A stretch of DNA of 8,291 bases from Thermoanaerobaculia bacterium (GTDB lineage Bacteria > Acidobacteriota > Thermoanaerobaculia > Multivoradales > JAHEKO01). The notes under the pieces are model-generated. The model was not told where the DNA came from and did not search any database. It saw nothing but the letters and a program-made list of their open reading frames with translations. The stretch covers positions 1 through 8,291 of the forward strand of contig JARFQS010000535.1 in assembly GCA_029287645.1 (NCBI GenBank). Reading direction: 5' to 3'. A program made the position numbers and the translations under genes. Each line of letters starts with the position of its first letter. The stretch's first letter is position 1. Shown here in pieces: positions 7,519 to 8,291 of the stretch.

Positions 7519-7550
7519 GGGACTCGGTCTTCGCCCGGTCGCCGAGCCCC
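7519..7550 (-). other. Stable hairpin in the SPOR-lnt gap (possible attenuator or weak terminator)
   Basis: On the minus strand GGGGCTCGG (7550-7542) pairs along all nine positions with CCGAGTCCC (7527-7519), with one G-U pair and a 14-base loop. A further GCC (7556-7554) can pair with GGC (7517-7515) across a small internal loop. The stem is followed by AGGCTCTTTTC and then the GTG start of lnt. The short T-run gives some resemblance to an intrinsic terminator, but it is brief and interrupted. The structure could reduce transcription into lnt, protect RNA ends, or hide the poor lnt ribosome binding region. The pairing is seen directly; a function is inference. Confidence 0.4.
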
Positions 7551-7558
7551 GCTGGCCG

Positions 7559-8248
7559 CTAGCGCGTCACCCAGGTGTCGAGTCGATAGGACTTGCGCAC
7601 TCTCTCCGCCACCGTCTCTGCCTCTTTCGGATCGACGTAGGGGCCGATGCGTACCCGATACATCGTCTGGCCCCTGACATCCACAGGGGACAGAAAAGCC
7701 GGGTAGCCACCGCTGGTCAGCGTCTGAATCAACTGCCTCGCCTGCTGCTGATCCGTCGATGAGAAGACCTGGATCACGTGCTCGCCCTGCCCGGGAGCCG
7801 CAGTATCTGCTGACTGCGTCGGAGCGGTCTCGACAGGTGTCGGTGCCGGTTCGGCCCGTGCCTCTCTGGTCTCGGGCTGCGACGACGAAGGTGCCTCGAC
7901 TGCCGGTTCCGCAGCGTCTGTGTCCCCACTCACATCCTGCAGCAGTGTCGTTTCGCTGCTCGGACTCTCGACAGCCTGTGCGGGCTCCATACCGGTGGCC
8001 CCCGGATCAGGCTTCTCTGCAAAGAAGTTGAGCTCGCCGACCTCCGGAGTCTCGCCTTCCTCCCCGGCGTCGGGCGACACGACTTCGGCAACTTCGATCG
8101 TCGGCCGATTCGAGTCGGCACCGCGGCCAACCCAGACTCCCGAGATGAAAGCGATGACCACACAGACGAGCAAGACCACGAACACCATCAGGACCTGCCT
8201 GTTGGTGAGCGCGATCTCGTAGTAGCTGGGTTCGTTGGACTGACTCAC
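7559..8248 (-). CDS. SPOR-domain single-pass membrane protein (FtsN/DedD-like architecture)
   Basis: This 229-residue protein has a short polar N-terminus, one hydrophobic membrane segment at about residues 18-40 (ending ISGVWVG), a long Glu/Pro/Ser/Thr/Ala-rich linker at about 45-153, and a C-terminal SPOR domain at about 155-229. The SPOR call rests on the pattern HVIQVFSS, then QARQLIQTL, GYPAFL, YRVRIGPYVDPKEAE and a final WVTR. SPOR domains bind peptidoglycan stripped of stem peptides and usually place proteins at the division site, so a periplasmic, inner-membrane-anchored role in septation or wall remodelling is likely. The exact partner cannot be told. The start is a GTG; the codon two before it is TGA (8252-8254), so translation cannot begin further upstream in this frame. 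A GGAG at 8260-8263 lies 11 bases before the start, rather far for a ribosome binding site. It heads the visible gene run and lnt follows. The architecture is clear; orthology to FtsN or DedD is not shown. Confidence 0.87.
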   Translation of the reverse strand: MSQSNEPSYYEIALTNRQVLMVFVVLLVCVVIAFISGVWVGRGADSNRPTIEVAEVVSPDAGEEGETPEVGELNFFAEKPDPGATGMEPAQAVESPSSETTLLQDVSGDTDAAEPAVEAPSSSQPETREARAEPAPTPVETAPTQSADTAAPGQGEHVIQVFSSTDQQQARQLIQTLTSGGYPAFLSPVDVRGQTMYRVRIGPYVDPKEAETVAERVRKSYRLDTWVTR

Positions 8249-8291
8249 GGCTCAATCGACTCCACCGTTGTGGATTAGTGCCCGGACTCCG

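Noticed and set aside
7508..7561. Possible SPOR-Lnt fusion by TAG readthrough, since both genes share a frame with no stop in the 18 codons between
   Set aside because: There is no readthrough signal, the gap codons encode no conserved sequence, and both proteins have normal ends for their families; the shared frame has a one-in-three chance.
7067..7762. Plus-strand open frame (231 codons) across the SPOR-lnt gap
   Set aside because: It covers the end of the SPOR domain and the start of lnt in antisense and has no motif; it is treated as a shadow.
8249..8291. Possible tail of an upstream gene, ending at TGA 8252-8254 or TAA 8275-8277 on the minus strand
   Set aside because: Only 43 bases are visible and two frames end there; neither gives a recognisable C-terminus, so no gene is called.
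1..8291. Search for tRNA, rRNA, CRISPR repeats, insertion sequence ends, attachment sites or a defence system
   Set aside because: No cloverleaf, repeat array, transposase motif or terminal inverted repeat was seen; coding density is nearly complete and all genes fit envelope or housekeeping roles.

Overview
All supported genes in this window are on the minus strand and form one tightly packed run, read from high to low coordinates: SPOR-domain membrane protein, apolipoprotein N-acyltransferase (lnt), peptide chain release factor 2 (prfB), family-4-type glycosyltransferase, polytopic GT-C-like membrane protein, Nudix/CoA pyrophosphatase-type hydrolase, and lipoprotein alpha/beta hydrolase. 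Gaps are 51, 7, 27, 3, about -1 and 9 bases. Two junctions look translationally coupled: lnt to prfB, where the prfB ribosome binding site lies in the last lnt codons, and the membrane protein to Nudix, a TGATG overlap. No RNA genes, mobile elements, CRISPR arrays or clear factor-independent terminators are visible, and no promoter could be identified.

The DNA is GC-rich, third positions are strongly G/C, and GTG starts are frequent. Lnt, a lipobox lipoprotein and a SPOR protein indicate a Gram-negative (diderm) bacterium. The SPOR-lnt-prfB order and the protein style would fit a high-GC lineage such as Acidobacteriota or a deltaproteobacteria-like group. This is inference; the window has no 16S or other decisive marker.

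Region by region: 7559-8248 is a single-pass envelope protein with a peptidoglycan-binding SPOR domain. 7508-7558 holds a strong hairpin just before lnt. 5984-7507 is lnt with its catalytic Glu/Lys/Cys intact. 4851-5976 is prfB, which can only be read whole through a +1 programmed frameshift at an in-frame UGA (5902-5904); the intact downstream frame alone misses 39 N-terminal residues. 1452-4823 holds two sugar-transfer-type proteins, each with an extra C-terminal beta-rich domain. 10-1452 holds a Nudix hydrolase and a predicted lipoprotein hydrolase.

The theme is cell-envelope assembly (septal/peptidoglycan protein, lipoprotein maturation, glycan synthesis, envelope lipoprotein) combined with translation termination and cofactor housekeeping. 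The run is mostly conventional. The points of most interest are the RF2 autoregulatory frameshift site with a non-standard base after UGA, the SPY rather than SPF codon-recognition tripeptide in RF2, the hairpin before lnt, and the glycosyltransferase pair with appended domains. I did not find a convincing undescribed defence or mobile system.
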